Below, one piece after another: positions 45,701 to 55,978 of a stretch of DNA of 64,000 bases. The position numbers and the translations under genes are program-made. Every line of letters starts with the position of its first letter. The stretch's first letter is position 1. The DNA is from Linum tenue (lineage: Eukaryota; Streptophyta; Magnoliopsida; Malpighiales; Linaceae). The notes beneath the pieces were generated by a model. That model had not been told where the DNA came from and ran no database searches. It saw only the letters and a program-made list of their open reading frames with translations. The DNA is taken from positions 51,646,162-51,710,161 of the forward strand of contig CAMGYJ010000010.1 in NCBI GenBank assembly GCA_946122785.1, read 5' to 3'.

Positions 45701-46185
45701 AACGGAATGGAAAAAGTTATAACCTTCAATTGTTGTTCCATGAGAGATTCTTCATATCGAAGCATGGGCCTCCCCACCACACATGGGAACACAGAAGTGG
45801 GGAAATTCTCTCCAGCAAATCCACACTTGACATACTGGAAACGAAACATGCGATTAAAAGCATAGTACAAGAACCAAATCGAAACAAAATGGTCAAAATG
45901 CATTCTTCATTCAGTTCTCCATCAAGCCTCTTCCCAATTGAACATCCGTCAGTCTCAAAACAACCAAACCAAGACGAAAAACCAAGCAGGTTCAATCACA
46001 TTAACAATGTCCCACCACAAACTAGCAGAATTGATCATCCTAGAGCACCATAGAAAGAGCATATTCACATTCCATCAACGCAAGGAGTAATACACAGAGA
46101 GAAGAAAAAAATTGGACAATGGAAACAAAGATGGAAGCTTTACCCCAGTTCCATTGTCGCAGACGACGACCTTCCTGCTGTCCAT
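42747..46185 (-). CDS. ARP2: Actin-related protein 2 (ARP2), 15 exons
   Basis: ARP2 is a subunit of the ARP2/3 complex that nucleates branched actin filaments; in plants it shapes trichomes and pavement cells. Minus-strand exons: 46185-46144, 45834-45724, 45557-45423, 45307-45236, 45132-45054, 44895-44846, 44752-44649, 44539-44471, 44386-44323, 44036-43968, 43701-43618, 43375-43317, 43208-43142, 43030-42947 and 42827-42747. They total 389 residues, the same as I recall for the Arabidopsis protein. The N terminus [20 protein letters not shown] is the first phosphate-binding loop of the actin fold. [15 protein letters not shown] is the second, and [17 protein letters not shown] is the adenosine-binding segment. 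The C terminus has the [13 protein letters not shown] motif. Nothing is broken. A copia element begins 164 bp upstream of the start codon, and intron 11 carries a 110-bp duplication. Confidence 0.96.
43386..43605. repeat. 110-bp exact tandem duplication in ARP2 intron 11
   Basis: Two adjacent 110-base copies (43386-43495 and 43496-43605) read identically, including GAAAGATTTGGTCTTTTAAT at offset 3. They fill most of the intron between exons 43701-43618 and 43375-43317, and copy 2 ends 12 bases before the donor-side exon. Confidence 0.95.
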
Positions 46186-46349
46186 CTGCTTGTTGATGAA
46201 CAGCGATTGAGGTACAGAATTTGTTCGATTAAAATCCCACAACGGCTAAATCTTCTAAACCCACCAAAAAAGGGGGTCGCGTTTGTTGTCTGAGCTATCT
46301 CCACAGGCCGCTAATGATAATGATTCAAGATCGTACCAATGCTTCTCCA
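46186..46349 (-). promoter_or_regulatory. ARP2 leader or proximal upstream sequence
   Basis: This is the only ARP2 upstream sequence left before the copia element. An AG immediately precedes the start codon (AACAAGCAG|ATGG) and a GGTACG donor-like word lies at about 46333 on the minus strand, so a short intron in the leader is possible. Sequence that was continuous with it before insertion resumes at 51954. Confidence 0.4.
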
Positions 46350-46781
46350 TAACAGAGTATTGAGCCAAAGCAGCAGCAGTTAAGGATTTGCTGATGAAGA
46401 GATGAACACGAAGCTGCTGCTGCTAAGGAAGAACTACAGCTGAAGATTTCCAGTCCCGAAGAAACGACGGCGTTGTGGTCTAATAGGCGAAGATGCGTTT
46501 GGTCCAGAACGGAGTCGTTTCCTTGAAAGAAGATGAAGACAGGCCGAAACGATGCCGTCTCTCTTAGTTCGTTAATAGCTGTAGTTAAGGACTGTATATA
46601 GGACACTTGGCTTTCTGTCATTAGTCCATTTTGATTAGTTAGTTTATTATTACTGTTGATTAGCCGTTAGAGATAGCAGAGCAGTGTACAGGGTTTGTAT
46701 ATAAATGAGAAATGCAGAAAAGAAGCTCTCAAGTTTTTGAGATCCTTCACCAAAACCCTAGCCGTTTTGTATTTCTTCTCA
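46350..46781 (+). repeat. 5' LTR of the copia element
   Basis: The LTR begins TAACAGAG and ends TTCTCA. The target duplication fixes the boundaries, so the termini are TA...CA rather than TG...CA. TATA-like GTATATAAATGAG is at about 46697-46709. Confidence 0.95.
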
Positions 46782-46793
46782 TGGTATCAGAGC
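46782..46793 (+). other. Primer-binding site of the copia element
   Basis: TGGTATCAGAGC directly follows the LTR and is the standard plant copia site complementary to the 3' end of initiator tRNA-Met. Confidence 0.92.
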
Positions 46794-46859
46794 CTGGTTT
46801 GGCTATCTGAACCAGATCTCAAGCTTCTTTCTCACTGATTTCACCCCCTACGATTCACA

Positions 46860-49800
46860 ATGTCGATTCCTGAGAACCAGACTGATGGGTTTGTCGCAGA
46901 CGAAGTGGATGAAGAAATTGCATCAGCAAATGATGCGACGCTGCCACGAACTCCACCAGCTGGGCATCATCGACAAGAGATGAATCAATTTATTCCTCCA
47001 GTGGTTCCTCGATATGAAGATCCCTATCTCAACCCATATTACCTTCCTCCTCACGATGGGGGTTTGACAACCATTATCTCGATGAAGCTCACAGACCAGA
47101 ACTACAATCTGTGGAGTCAGGTAATGGAGCTTGCTCTTAGCACTAAAAATAAGCTGCAATTTGTGAATGGAATGATACCTGTACCCCAAGTGGGAGATCC
47201 GATTTGGCAGTCCTGGCATCGTTGTGATAGCACTGTTCGTTGTTGGATCTACAATTCACTCTCAGATGATATAGCGAATAGTGTTGTCCCCTATAAAGTG
47301 GCTAAGGATGTGTGGGATAACTTGAAAGATAGGTTTAGCCAAGCAGATTTTATCAGGGTTTATGAACTGAATGAGCAGATTGGCAAACTTGTTCAAGGAG
47401 ATCTCACTGTCACGCAGTACTACACTGCTTTGACCACAAAGTGGCAGGAGTACAAGATGTACAGACCTGTCACTTGTTGTCCTTGCCCAAACAGCCCTTT
47501 CTTCACTATACAACGATACCAGGAGCATGACCTTATCATCAAATTTATGCAAGGACTTAATGATGTGTACCAATCAGCAAGAACACAGGTGCTGATGAAT
47601 ACTCAACTGCCACCAATTGAAGCTGTTTTTAAGCAAATGGTGCAGTTGGAAAGACAGATGAAAGGCTTAACTTCAAGCAAGGGCAGGGTGGAGTCCCTTG
47701 CCTTAATGGCAGGACAGCAGAATAGACAGCAAAGAGGTGGACAAGCTGGTCAGGGAGGAAAGAATCCAAGGGATTACACTAAGGAAGGCAAGAAGTGGTG
47801 CCGTTTTTGCAAGAAGGAGTATCACACCATCAATGAATGTTATAAGCTGAAGAACAAACAGAACAAGGAGAGTGAGGGTGTTTTTGCTGGTTCTGTGGAA
47901 ACCTCACTTACTGATGCAGGAAGTTCACATTCTTCTGCACATGGTGGAGGCAAGTCTGAGGGAGATCTAATGAGCTTGTTGACTGCTGATCAGTTGGAGC
48001 AACTTAAGAACATGCTCACCAGATCACCATCACCCTCACCATCACCTCCAAGCTCTCCTGGAATCCAACACTCAGCAGCAGTGGCTGTGAGACACACTCA
48101 ACACTCAGTTTCTAATTCTGGAAAGAAACCAATGCCTTCAACTTCATCTCAGCCAATGTTTAATGCTGCCAATTCTTCAGGTAAACACATTCTTTCCACC
48201 ATGCTTGATTCACCACGCAGTACTGTTTGGGTATTGGATACTGGAGCCACAGACCATATCATTTGTGATATGAAGTACTTTAAGAAGTTTAAGCCTTTGA
48301 ACCAAGTGTTTGTGACATTGCCAAATGGTCAGCAGGTGCAAGCCACACATATAGGGATAGTGACTTTGCCTTGTGGATTATTCATTACTCAAGTTCTCTT
48401 TGTTCCTTCTTTTGCTTACAATCTAGTTTCTGTAAGCAAATTAACTCAGAACCATCCAGTCTCATTGACTTTCAAATCCAACTTCTGTATGATTCAGGAC
48501 CTTATTACACGGAGGACGATTGGTTTAGCCCGAGTGGATAGAGGTCTTTATCTATTTGCAGAGTCTAAAAGTCAGGAGTTTGCAGTTCCTAAGGATTTCC
48601 AGAAGTTTGCAGCAGGAGTTTTCAATTTCCAGAGTCAGGATTTTAACATCTGGCATGCCAGATTAGGACATCCTTCATTGTCTAGATTGAGAATTGTGAA
48701 ACAGCATTGTAATGAAGTTTCTCTTCCTACAACTCACCATTGTGAGGTTTGCCATTTGTCTAAGCAAAAGAGGTTGCCCTTTCCTGTTAGCACCTCAAAC
48801 AGTTCCCATGTTTTTGACTTGATACATGTAGACATCTGGGGTCCTTTGAATGTTGTTTCTAGAGATGGTTTTTCTTATTTCTTGACAGTAGTAGATGATC
48901 ACAGTCGTGCTGTTTGGGTTTTCCTTCTTAAATCAAAGGCTGAGGCCAGACCAACCTTGCAATCTTTCTGTCTTATGGTGAAAAACCAGTTCTCCACCTC
49001 TGTCAAAGTAATAAGGTCAGACCAGGGTCAAGAGTTTCACATGGTGGATTTCTATTCTACACATGGAATCACTCATGAGATGAGCTGTGTTTATACAGCT
49101 CAGCAAAATGGTAGAGTTGAGCGCAAACACCAACATCTACTTAATGTAGCCAGATCTCTAAAACACCAGTCAGGTTTACCATTGCGTTTTTGGGGGGATT
49201 TTGTGCTTCATGCTGCCTACCTCATTAATAGAACACCAACTCCCATTCTGAACCACAAAACACCTTTTGAAATTTTGCACAATGTCCCACCTGATTACAT
49301 GAACCTTAGAGTATTTGGCTGTTTGGCTTATGCCACAGTTGTTGAGGGCCACAAACACAAGTTTGACCCCAGGTCTAGACAATGTGTCTTTTTAGGATTA
49401 CCAACAGGTATTAAGGGTTATAAATTGTTGGAGCTTGATACCAACAAGGTCTTTGTCAGTCGTGATGTCTTGTTTCATGAACAAATTTTGCCATTTAGAA
49501 GTTCTACTTCTAATACTGAATCTGCAGAAGGACTTGATGCCTCATTTCCTTCTGTTCCTTTGTCTTCTTCCAGTCCAGGAGTTTCTCCTTGTTCAGACTC
49601 TCCTATTCCTTTTGAGCCTGAGTTGACAGACCATTCTCTTCCTTCTGTCACAACAACCATACCACAATCACCTTCACTTCACTCTCCTGCTGCAACTACC
49701 CCATCTACAAGCAGTTCATCTGCTACTTCTCATGTCCCAGCTGTTCCACTAGCTGAGACAACTCCTGCTTCCCATTCCACCTCTCCATCCTCACCTGTAG

Positions 49801-51509
49801 TACCCCTAAGGCGATCCACAAGGCAAGTGATCTTTCCTAAGAAATACAATGACTTTTATGTGGGTTTGCATCAAGTCAGTGCTGATCCCAGTCCCACAGT
49901 ACCTGCTGATTTGTCTCACCTTACACCTCAACAACAGCATTTTGCTATGATGCTAGCAGCAGCTATTGAACCTACTTGTTATGCCCAAGCTGCTCTAGAT
50001 CCTAGATGGAATGCTGCTATGTTAGAGGAATTGAAAGCTTTGTTTGATAACAATACCTGGGACATCACTGACTTGCCAGGGGGAGTAAAGGCAGTTGGCA
50101 ATAAGTGGGTTTTTCGAATCAAATACCACCCAGATGGCACCATAGAAAGGTTTAAAGCACGATTGGTTGCCAAGGGTTACACACAAGTGTATGGTATTGA
50201 TTACTGTGACACTTTTTCCCCTGTTGCCAAATTGACCTCAGTTAAAATGCTGCTTGCAATTGCTTCAGTTCAGAACTGGCACCTTCACCAAATGGATGTA
50301 AACAATGCATTCTTAAATGGTGATTTAGATGAGGATGTGTATATGGAATTGCCAGAAGGTTTGAGAGACAAACCTGAGTTCAAGGGGAAGGTTTGTAAGT
50401 TGAAAAAGTCACTTTATGGCTTAAAGCAAGCCAGCAGGATGTGGTATGCCAAGTTGACAGAGTCACTGTTGGCTCATGGATTCAGACAGTCTATGTCAGA
50501 TTATTCAATATTCCTCACTGATGTCAAAGGAAAATTGGTTGTTTTGATTGTTTATGTTGATGATATAGTTGTTGGGAGTGCTGATCTGGATGCTGTTGTT
50601 GCTGTTAAAAACATGCTAAAATCTCTATTCAAGATGAAGGACCTAGGAGAACTACAATACTTCCTTGGGTTGGAAGTTAACAGATCAGCAAATGGGATTT
50701 ATGTTTCCCAAAGGAAATACTGTACAGAATTGCTGAAAGAGGCAGGATTTGATGAGTGCAAACCTGCCAAGACTCCATCCAGCATCAAGCAAGTTCTTTC
50801 AGCTGCAGATGGAGACCCCTACCTGGATATCAGCAAGTTTAAACACTTGCTGGGACAGCTGCAATACTTAACTAGCACTAGACCTGACATTAGCTTTGCA
50901 GTGCAGCAACTTTGTCAGTTCCAAGACTCTCCCACAGTGGTGCACTACAAAGCTTTGCAGAGGGTGTTTAGATACCTTAGAAATTCACCAGGACAGGGAC
51001 TGTTTTACTCTAAAGATTCAGCAATTCAGTTGACTGGTTACAGTGATTCTGACTGGGCTACTTGCCCAGATTCTCGAAGATCTTTGACAGGCTATTGTGT
51101 CTTCCTAGGCACTAGTCTGATAAGCTGGAAAACAAAGAAGCAAAGTACAGTTTCCAGATCCTCCTCCGAGGCTGAATACAGAGCCTTAGCGCAATTGAGT
51201 TGTGAAGTTCAGTGGTTAGTTAGACTTCTAGCTGATTTTGGAGTTGTCCATTCACAACCAGCGAAGATCTATTGTGACAATCAGTCAGCCATTCACATTG
51301 CCCGCAATCCGGTTTTTCATGAGAGAACGAAACACATAGAAGTGGACTGCCACGTTATCAGGGAAAGATTGTTGAATGGTTTGGTTGATCTGCATCATGT
51401 TTCCACCACGTATCAGTTGGCAGATATTTTTACTAAGAGTCTGGGCATTGATCGTTTCAACATGCTCATGACCAAGCTGGGAGTGTCAGGTCGACCCTCG
51501 CCAGCTTGA
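46860..51509 (+). CDS. Copia gag-pol polyprotein
   Basis: The frame is 1,549 codons long and uninterrupted. The gag part has the copia N-terminal motif MKLTDQNYNLWSQVMELAL and a CCHC zinc knuckle (CRFCKKEYHTINEC) near residue 314. The protease WVLDTGATDHI is near 457. Integrase has its HHCC finger from HARLGHPSL near 599 to CEVC, with catalytic residues in HVDIWGP near 656, RSDQGQEF and GRVERKHQ. Reverse transcriptase begins NKWVFRIKYHPDG and carries YVDD near 1231. RNase H begins GYSDSDWATCPDSRRS near 1392, and the C terminus includes the copia motif HIEVDCHVIRE. All catalytic residues that I can check are present. Confidence 0.96.
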   Translation: MSIPENQTDGFVADEVDEEIASANDATLPRTPPAGHHRQEMNQFIPPVVPRYEDPYLNPYYLPPHDGGLTTIISMKLTDQNYNLWSQVMELALSTKNKLQFVNGMIPVPQVGDPIWQSWHRCDSTVRCWIYNSLSDDIANSVVPYKVAKDVWDNLKDRFSQADFIRVYELNEQIGKLVQGDLTVTQYYTALTTKWQEYKMYRPVTCCPCPNSPFFTIQRYQEHDLIIKFMQGLNDVYQSARTQVLMNTQLPPIEAVFKQMVQLERQMKGLTSSKGRVESLALMAGQQNRQQRGGQAGQGGKNPRDYTKEGKKWCRFCKKEYHTINECYKLKNKQNKESEGVFAGSVETSLTDAGSSHSSAHGGGKSEGDLMSLLTADQLEQLKNMLTRSPSPSPSPPSSPGIQHSAAVAVRHTQHSVSNSGKKPMPSTSSQPMFNAANSSGKHILSTMLDSPRSTVWVLDTGATDHIICDMKYFKKFKPLNQVFVTLPNGQQVQATHIGIVTLPCGLFITQVLFVPSFAYNLVSVSKLTQNHPVSLTFKSNFCMIQDLITRRTIGLARVDRGLYLFAESKSQEFAVPKDFQKFAAGVFNFQSQDFNIWHARLGHPSLSRLRIVKQHCNEVSLPTTHHCEVCHLSKQKRLPFPVSTSNSSHVFDLIHVDIWGPLNVVSRDGFSYFLTVVDDHSRAVWVFLLKSKAEARPTLQSFCLMVKNQFSTSVKVIRSDQGQEFHMVDFYSTHGITHEMSCVYTAQQNGRVERKHQHLLNVARSLKHQSGLPLRFWGDFVLHAAYLINRTPTPILNHKTPFEILHNVPPDYMNLRVFGCLAYATVVEGHKHKFDPRSRQCVFLGLPTGIKGYKLLELDTNKVFVSRDVLFHEQILPFRSSTSNTESAEGLDASFPSVPLSSSSPGVSPCSDSPIPFEPELTDHSLPSVTTTIPQSPSLHSPAATTPSTSSSSATSHVPAVPLAETTPASHSTSPSSPVVPLRRSTRQVIFPKKYNDFYVGLHQVSADPSPTVPADLSHLTPQQQHFAMMLAAAIEPTCYAQAALDPRWNAAMLEELKALFDNNTWDITDLPGGVKAVGNKWVFRIKYHPDGTIERFKARLVAKGYTQVYGIDYCDTFSPVAKLTSVKMLLAIASVQNWHLHQMDVNNAFLNGDLDEDVYMELPEGLRDKPEFKGKVCKLKKSLYGLKQASRMWYAKLTESLLAHGFRQSMSDYSIFLTDVKGKLVVLIVYVDDIVVGSADLDAVVAVKNMLKSLFKMKDLGELQYFLGLEVNRSANGIYVSQRKYCTELLKEAGFDECKPAKTPSSIKQVLSAADGDPYLDISKFKHLLGQLQYLTSTRPDISFAVQQLCQFQDSPTVVHYKALQRVFRYLRNSPGQGLFYSKDSAIQLTGYSDSDWATCPDSRRSLTGYCVFLGTSLISWKTKKQSTVSRSSSEAEYRALAQLSCEVQWLVRLLADFGVVHSQPAKIYCDNQSAIHIARNPVFHERTKHIEVDCHVIRERLLNGLVDLHHVSTTYQLADIFTKSLGIDRFNMLMTKLGVSGRPSPA

Positions 51510-51516
51510 GGGGGGG
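51508..51516 (+). other. Polypurine tract of the copia element
   Basis: GAGGGGGGG overlaps the polyprotein stop codon and abuts the 3' LTR, as expected for plus-strand priming. Confidence 0.85.
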
Positions 51517-51948
51517 TAACAGAGTATTGAGCCAAAGCAGCAGCAGTTAAGGATTTGCTGATGAAGAGATGAACACGAAGCTGCTGCTGCTAAGGAAGAA
51601 CTACAGCTGAAGATTTCCAGTCCCGAAGAAACGACGGCGTTGTGGTCTAATAGGCGAAGATGCGTTTGGTCCAGAACGGAGTCGTTTCCTTGAAAGAAGA
51701 TGAAGACAGGCCGAAACGATGCCGTCTCTCTTAGTTCGTTAATAGCTGTAGTTAAGGACTGTATATAGGACACTTGGCTTTCTGTCATTAGTCCATTTTG
51801 ATTAGTTAGTTTATTATTACTGTTGATTAGCCGTTAGAGATAGCAGAGCAGTGTACAGGGTTTGTATATAAATGAGAAATGCAGAAAAGAAGCTCTCAAG
51901 TTTTTGAGATCCTTCACCAAAACCCTAGCCGTTTTGTATTTCTTCTCA
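51517..51948 (+). repeat. 3' LTR of the copia element
   Basis: It is 432 bp long and matches 46350-46781 throughout by eye. It is followed by the target duplication CTCCA. Confidence 0.95.
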
Positions 51949-51953
51949 CTCCA

Positions 51954-52441
51954 TTCGACACGGGAAGACGCCATTTTTCAGTATATACAAAAAAACAGCC
52001 TATAATCACCTCCGAGCTTCAGTTTGGCAGGCTCCCTTTCCGCACCACAATGAACACCCAGTCTGTAAATTCGCAGCTGATCGAAGACTGGCTTCAGAAA
52101 TGCGATCAATGGTGAATTGAAACTCAGTTGGTGGGTTGCTAAAAGGGCCAGGGTTCAACAGGCGAGGAAGTGAAGTATCAATCAAATCTTGCCTTTCTCT
52201 TCACATAATCGCCGATCGCGGAGGTTGGAGAAATGAACAGCCTCTATTATTACGCAATTTTTATATTTTTGTTTCTTTTCTCGTTAAGCAGTGTCGCGGG
52301 CCCGGCTCCCGCCAAAGATCTGATTGGGCTTAGTCCATTAGCCCATCTAACAATATCTCTCTGTTCGGTCTTTACTCCTCCTTTGCTGCTCGCTTTCTAG
52401 TTTCTTCACCCTCTTCCTCGGCAGACAAATCCCCAGAGCAA
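51954..52441. promoter_or_regulatory. Former shared upstream region of ARP2 and the small gene
   Basis: Before the copia insertion this joined directly to 46349, so ARP2 (minus) and the small gene (plus) were divergent neighbours about 650 bp apart. It should contain promoter elements of the small gene and the displaced upstream elements of ARP2. A CT-rich leader-like stretch lies at about 52355-52430. Confidence 0.45.
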
Positions 52442-53577
52442 ATGGAGTCGTCGCCGTCGAATTCAACAGTCGGCATAGCCGCCGTTCCTTCGAAACGGCC
52501 ATCCCGGCGGCTCTTGTTCGACCGACGCTATGGCTGGGTGTAAGATATACTCTCTCCCTTTCTATCTTTCCCCCCTATCTATTACTGTTTAGATTCAATG
52601 TTTAATTTGCCGCGAGATTGTTCTGATTTGGGCGTTTGCTTTCTAGGGTGGATGAATGGAAGCACCCATCGGAGGAAGCTTTGGCTGGCGGCCGTGGAAT
52701 GTAAGTTCTTATCACAAAAATCCCAGCTTTTTATCTTTCCCGCTTACCTCTTTGTTTGGTTGCTGAGAAAGTGAAAGAATCATTTCCCCAGTAATTGGGT
52801 TTGAGTGAGGATTAAGGAGTATGTGAAAGGGGAAGATGGAGATAAATTCGACATGTAGAAGGAGAATAGAATGAACTGTGTGTGTGTTTAGAGTTTACTG
52901 TATCGCTAATTTCCATTTGGCATTCTTCAATTCTGAAGGTTCTGCATACTGCCTCTGGCAAAATCATTATGGATGATGGCTTCAAAGTCGGTAAGTTTCG
53001 AAGTTCTCCCTCTTCGTTCTTTTCGATTCATTAGCTTCTCGATGATACCACTTCCATGCTGGATTTAGGAATCTATTCGGTGGTGAATGAATCTGTGATC
53101 TTTTACCTTCAAGAGATGAAAGTCCTGTTCTTTTTATCTAAAGTGGTTAACTGTTTGTTAATGGAAATGGGATCACTTTCGTTCTATGCCTAAATTGGGT
53201 AGGCTTGTTCATGATTTACTACAGCTATATGGTCATATTCATGCGATTGAAACAGTGCAAATTTCTCATTGGAATTGAAAGGATGGTAGAAACATTAGCT
53301 TCTTCTTCTTGTTGTTGCTCATTGTGCTTTTTCTTGGTTTCGCCATCTGCAGATAGATTTCGCATCGAATTATGCAGTTGAAGTCATTCAAAAGCCTGAG
53401 CTTTTATCACCTCATACACTGCAGGCGAATCTGGGAACTCAGCTCAACAGTTTCAAGTCTTCCCTACTCAACCCTGATTTCAACCCACTTGTACGAAACT
53501 CTCCACCCTCCGACTCTCCTCGTGCATTCTCGACTTCACATGTAAAACTTGACAACACGGAACCACAGACTGATTGA
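52442..53577 (+). CDS. Small unrecognised plant protein, four exons
   Basis: Plus-strand exons are 52442-52539, 52647-52700, 52939-52990 and 53353-53577, with GT-AG introns, joining into 142 residues. The N terminus is Ser/Arg-rich (SRRLLFDRRYGWVVDEWKHP). A short hydrophobic segment FCILPLAKSLWMMASKS sits at about residues 51-68. The remainder is hydrophilic and Ser/Pro-rich and ends EPQTD. I do not recognise a domain. The consistent frame over four exons with good splice sites supports a real gene. The middle segment could be membrane-associated but is too short to be sure. Confidence 0.65.
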
Positions 53578-53859
53578 TGATGGCACCATCATGAAGCAAC
53601 ATTGATCTTTTTGTATAATTGCATGTGGTCCTTGGATTTGGATTATGATTTCTATATATGTTCACTTCATTGGTGAAGTTCAGCAAGGAGAAAAGAGAAA
53701 GGAAATGTAGGAAATCTGAACAATGATCTCCATTGCTTTTCACTGCTCTATGAGGGGCTCTGTATAGCTCGGATATCATGTGTTTAACAGAACAAATATA
53801 TATGAGAAACTGGGATTCGAATGGAAGATTTCTGGGTCACATAAGACTACGATACCATG
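53578..53859. other. 3' region of the small gene
   Basis: This probably includes the 3' untranslated region of the small gene. Nothing else is visible. Confidence 0.4.
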
Positions 53860-54530
53860 ATGACAAAATCCCACTAAAAGATGCAAAATTAGAGTAAAAT
53901 AGTAAAGTCCAACTTGAATTTCCATTTTTAAGCTCCAAACATGAATAAGAAGAGTAAAATATTAGGAAGAGGACTCATATCAACGTTTTTCATGATCAAC
54001 AAGGCAAACTGATTTGCCATTTTGCACGATGAGCGAACACGTAGGAGTCATCATTGTCCTCATTAATTTAGGTGCAAAACTAAAGTAAACTTGTAAAAGC
54101 GAAGTTGAAATTTCTTTCTAAGATTCTAAGCAAAGAACAGTAAATTACTAAGAAGAGAGAACTCAGATCAACGTTTAGTGATCAACAAGGCAAACCAGTT
54201 TGCCATTTTGCACGACGAGCGAACACGTAGTAGTCATCACTGTCCTCTTTGATTCATACTTTTTACAGAATTTCACTCTAAAAGATGCAAAACTAAAGTA
54301 AATCACTAAAAACAAAGTTGAATTTTCTACTCCCAAGGTCAAAACTAAACAAGAAGAACAAACTATTAGGAAGAGGACTCAGATTAATGTTTCATCATCA
54401 ACAAGGCACACTAATTTCTAATTTGCCAGTATGCACGACAAGTGAACATGTAAGAGTCATCATCGTCCTCTTAAATTCGTCCTCTTCACATAATTCCACT
54501 AAAAGATATAAAATTAAAACAAGATATCAC
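53860..54530. repeat. Three diverged tandem copies of a roughly 200-bp unit
   Basis: The core GATCAACAAGGCAAAC...TTTGCCATTTTGCACGA...GCGAACACGTAG...GTCATCA occurs at about 53994, 54180 and (more diverged) 54397. Around each are similar flanking words (GAAGAGGACTCA before it, AAAAGATGCAAAACTAAAGTAAA near it). Unit spacing is about 185-215 bp. The function is unknown; it could be a minisatellite or a decayed non-coding element. Confidence 0.75.
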
Positions 54531-55260
54531 AATGAGACTAGTAATAAACTTCTCAACAAGTATACAAACACACCTAGCTAGGTTGGGATCTCAATGTCAA
54601 TATTTTTCGTCGAAAAGCAAACATCTTCCTAATAAAAGACCACATACTATAGCATATTGATATATCATTCTCGTGAATCACTTATGTACCGAAAACATCG
54701 ACATACACAAACTAATGCTAACAATATAGAAGGATTGAAATGAAACCATTGTATTAACTTACAACTATCACTTGGGGAACCCTTATTAAGGGCGTGCACT
54801 TCATGAAAGTGAAAGGAAGAAATGAAAAAATATATTTGGTCCATGTCCTAATGGATGGATGAGTAGCCTTATATATGTCCTTGGCCATTTACCATTCATT
54901 CACTCTTTCATTTTATTATTAAAAAAATTCTATGCCGACGTTGAAATTTCCTAGCTTGCTTCCCACTCATACAAAGTTTTCAAATTGGGGTCTAAAAGAT
55001 TCCATTTTGTTGAAGTCTTCACTACTTGCTCACCACGCATGCATATTATCAACTTGGTCTCTGTACTCTTTTGACTCTCCTGGTGGGCTTGCTGGACAGC
55101 CCAGAATGAGGAATGATATGAGATTTGCCCAATGGACCATAGCCCATATATCGTAATCGTAACCCTTTTGTTCAATAGCCTGTTCCTTTGAAAGGGTTCA
55201 TGGGCTGAGCTGACTGATAAACTTTATCTCTTCGACGTCGAGCATTTTTGTCAGAATGAA
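54531..55260. other. AT-rich spacer
   Basis: Non-coding AT-rich sequence. I see no gene or repeat that I can support. Confidence 0.4.
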
Positions 55261-55268
55261 CTCATCGG

Positions 55269-55970
55269 TAGGGGTGGGCATTGGGTGGGTCGGGTGGATT
55301 TTGACCATAAAATGCACCCACCCGCACTTAAACGGATTGATAATTTTTAACCCACCACCCACCCACATTTAGTCTCGGGTTGGGTCGGGCGGATGGTGGA
55401 TGATGCGGGTGGGTTTGTGGGTTCACCCACATCACAATGTCTATAATATAAAGGAGTCAACTTGACATGATAATAGGTGAAGAGAATCATCGAGGGAAAC
55501 AAGAAGTTGAAATAGGGCGAAAATGTCGAATTAGTTCTTAACTTGGATAGAATTCTATTATGAAAGAGTTTTCTACAGATTGAGACGATTATTAGGTGCA
55601 AGGAACTAATGAAAATAATTCCACAAAGGAAAGAGCGATGATCTAAGCACAAGAATTAGAGGAAAAAGTAAAGGGAAGAAGAGGGGATCTCTATTTGGAA
55701 GGTTGGCTTTGAGGTTCAAACTCCAGGAGCAGTCCGAGTTTATATCTAACGTCTCCACTCTCCTCTCTCTAGCGCCAACGACTTTGATCTTTTTGCTGTT
55801 GGGTTGAGCGGGTCACCCGCACACTCACCCACAACCCACCCACCACCCGGCGGATGGCTCCCAGCGCAACCCGTCACCCACCCACAGACCCACCCACTTA
55901 ACCAAATTCGGGTCAAATGCGGGTGGGTCGGCCCAAACCCGCGGATGATCCGCCCGCATGCCCAGCCCTA
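55269..55970. mobile_element. hAT-type MITE, 702 bp
   Basis: The left end TAGGGGTGGGCAT and the right end (complement TAGGGCTGGGCAT) form a short terminal inverted repeat. The exact 8-bp duplication CTCATCGG flanks the element at 55261-55268 and 55971-55978. Both subterminal regions are rich in GGGTGGGT/ACCCACCC words, and the centre is AT-rich. There is no coding capacity. This is a different family from the hAT MITE at 4393. Confidence 0.85.
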
Positions 55971-55978
55971 CTCATCGG

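Larger units (their letters stand above)
46350..51948 (+). mobile_element. Complete Ty1/copia LTR retrotransposon
   Basis: The element is 5,599 bp long with two 432-bp LTRs that I read as identical. It is flanked by the exact 5-bp duplication CTCCA at 46345-46349 and 51949-51953. A primer-binding site complementary to initiator tRNA-Met follows the first LTR, and a G7 polypurine tract precedes the second. The single polyprotein frame is intact, with integrase ahead of reverse transcriptase, the copia order. Identical LTRs and an open frame mean a recent insertion that could still be competent. It lies between ARP2 and a small gene, opposite in orientation to ARP2. Confidence 0.96.

Noticed and set aside
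46325..46621. 98-codon minus-strand frame repeated at 51486-51788
   Set aside because: It lies within both copia LTRs, so the duplication reflects the LTR, not a gene family.
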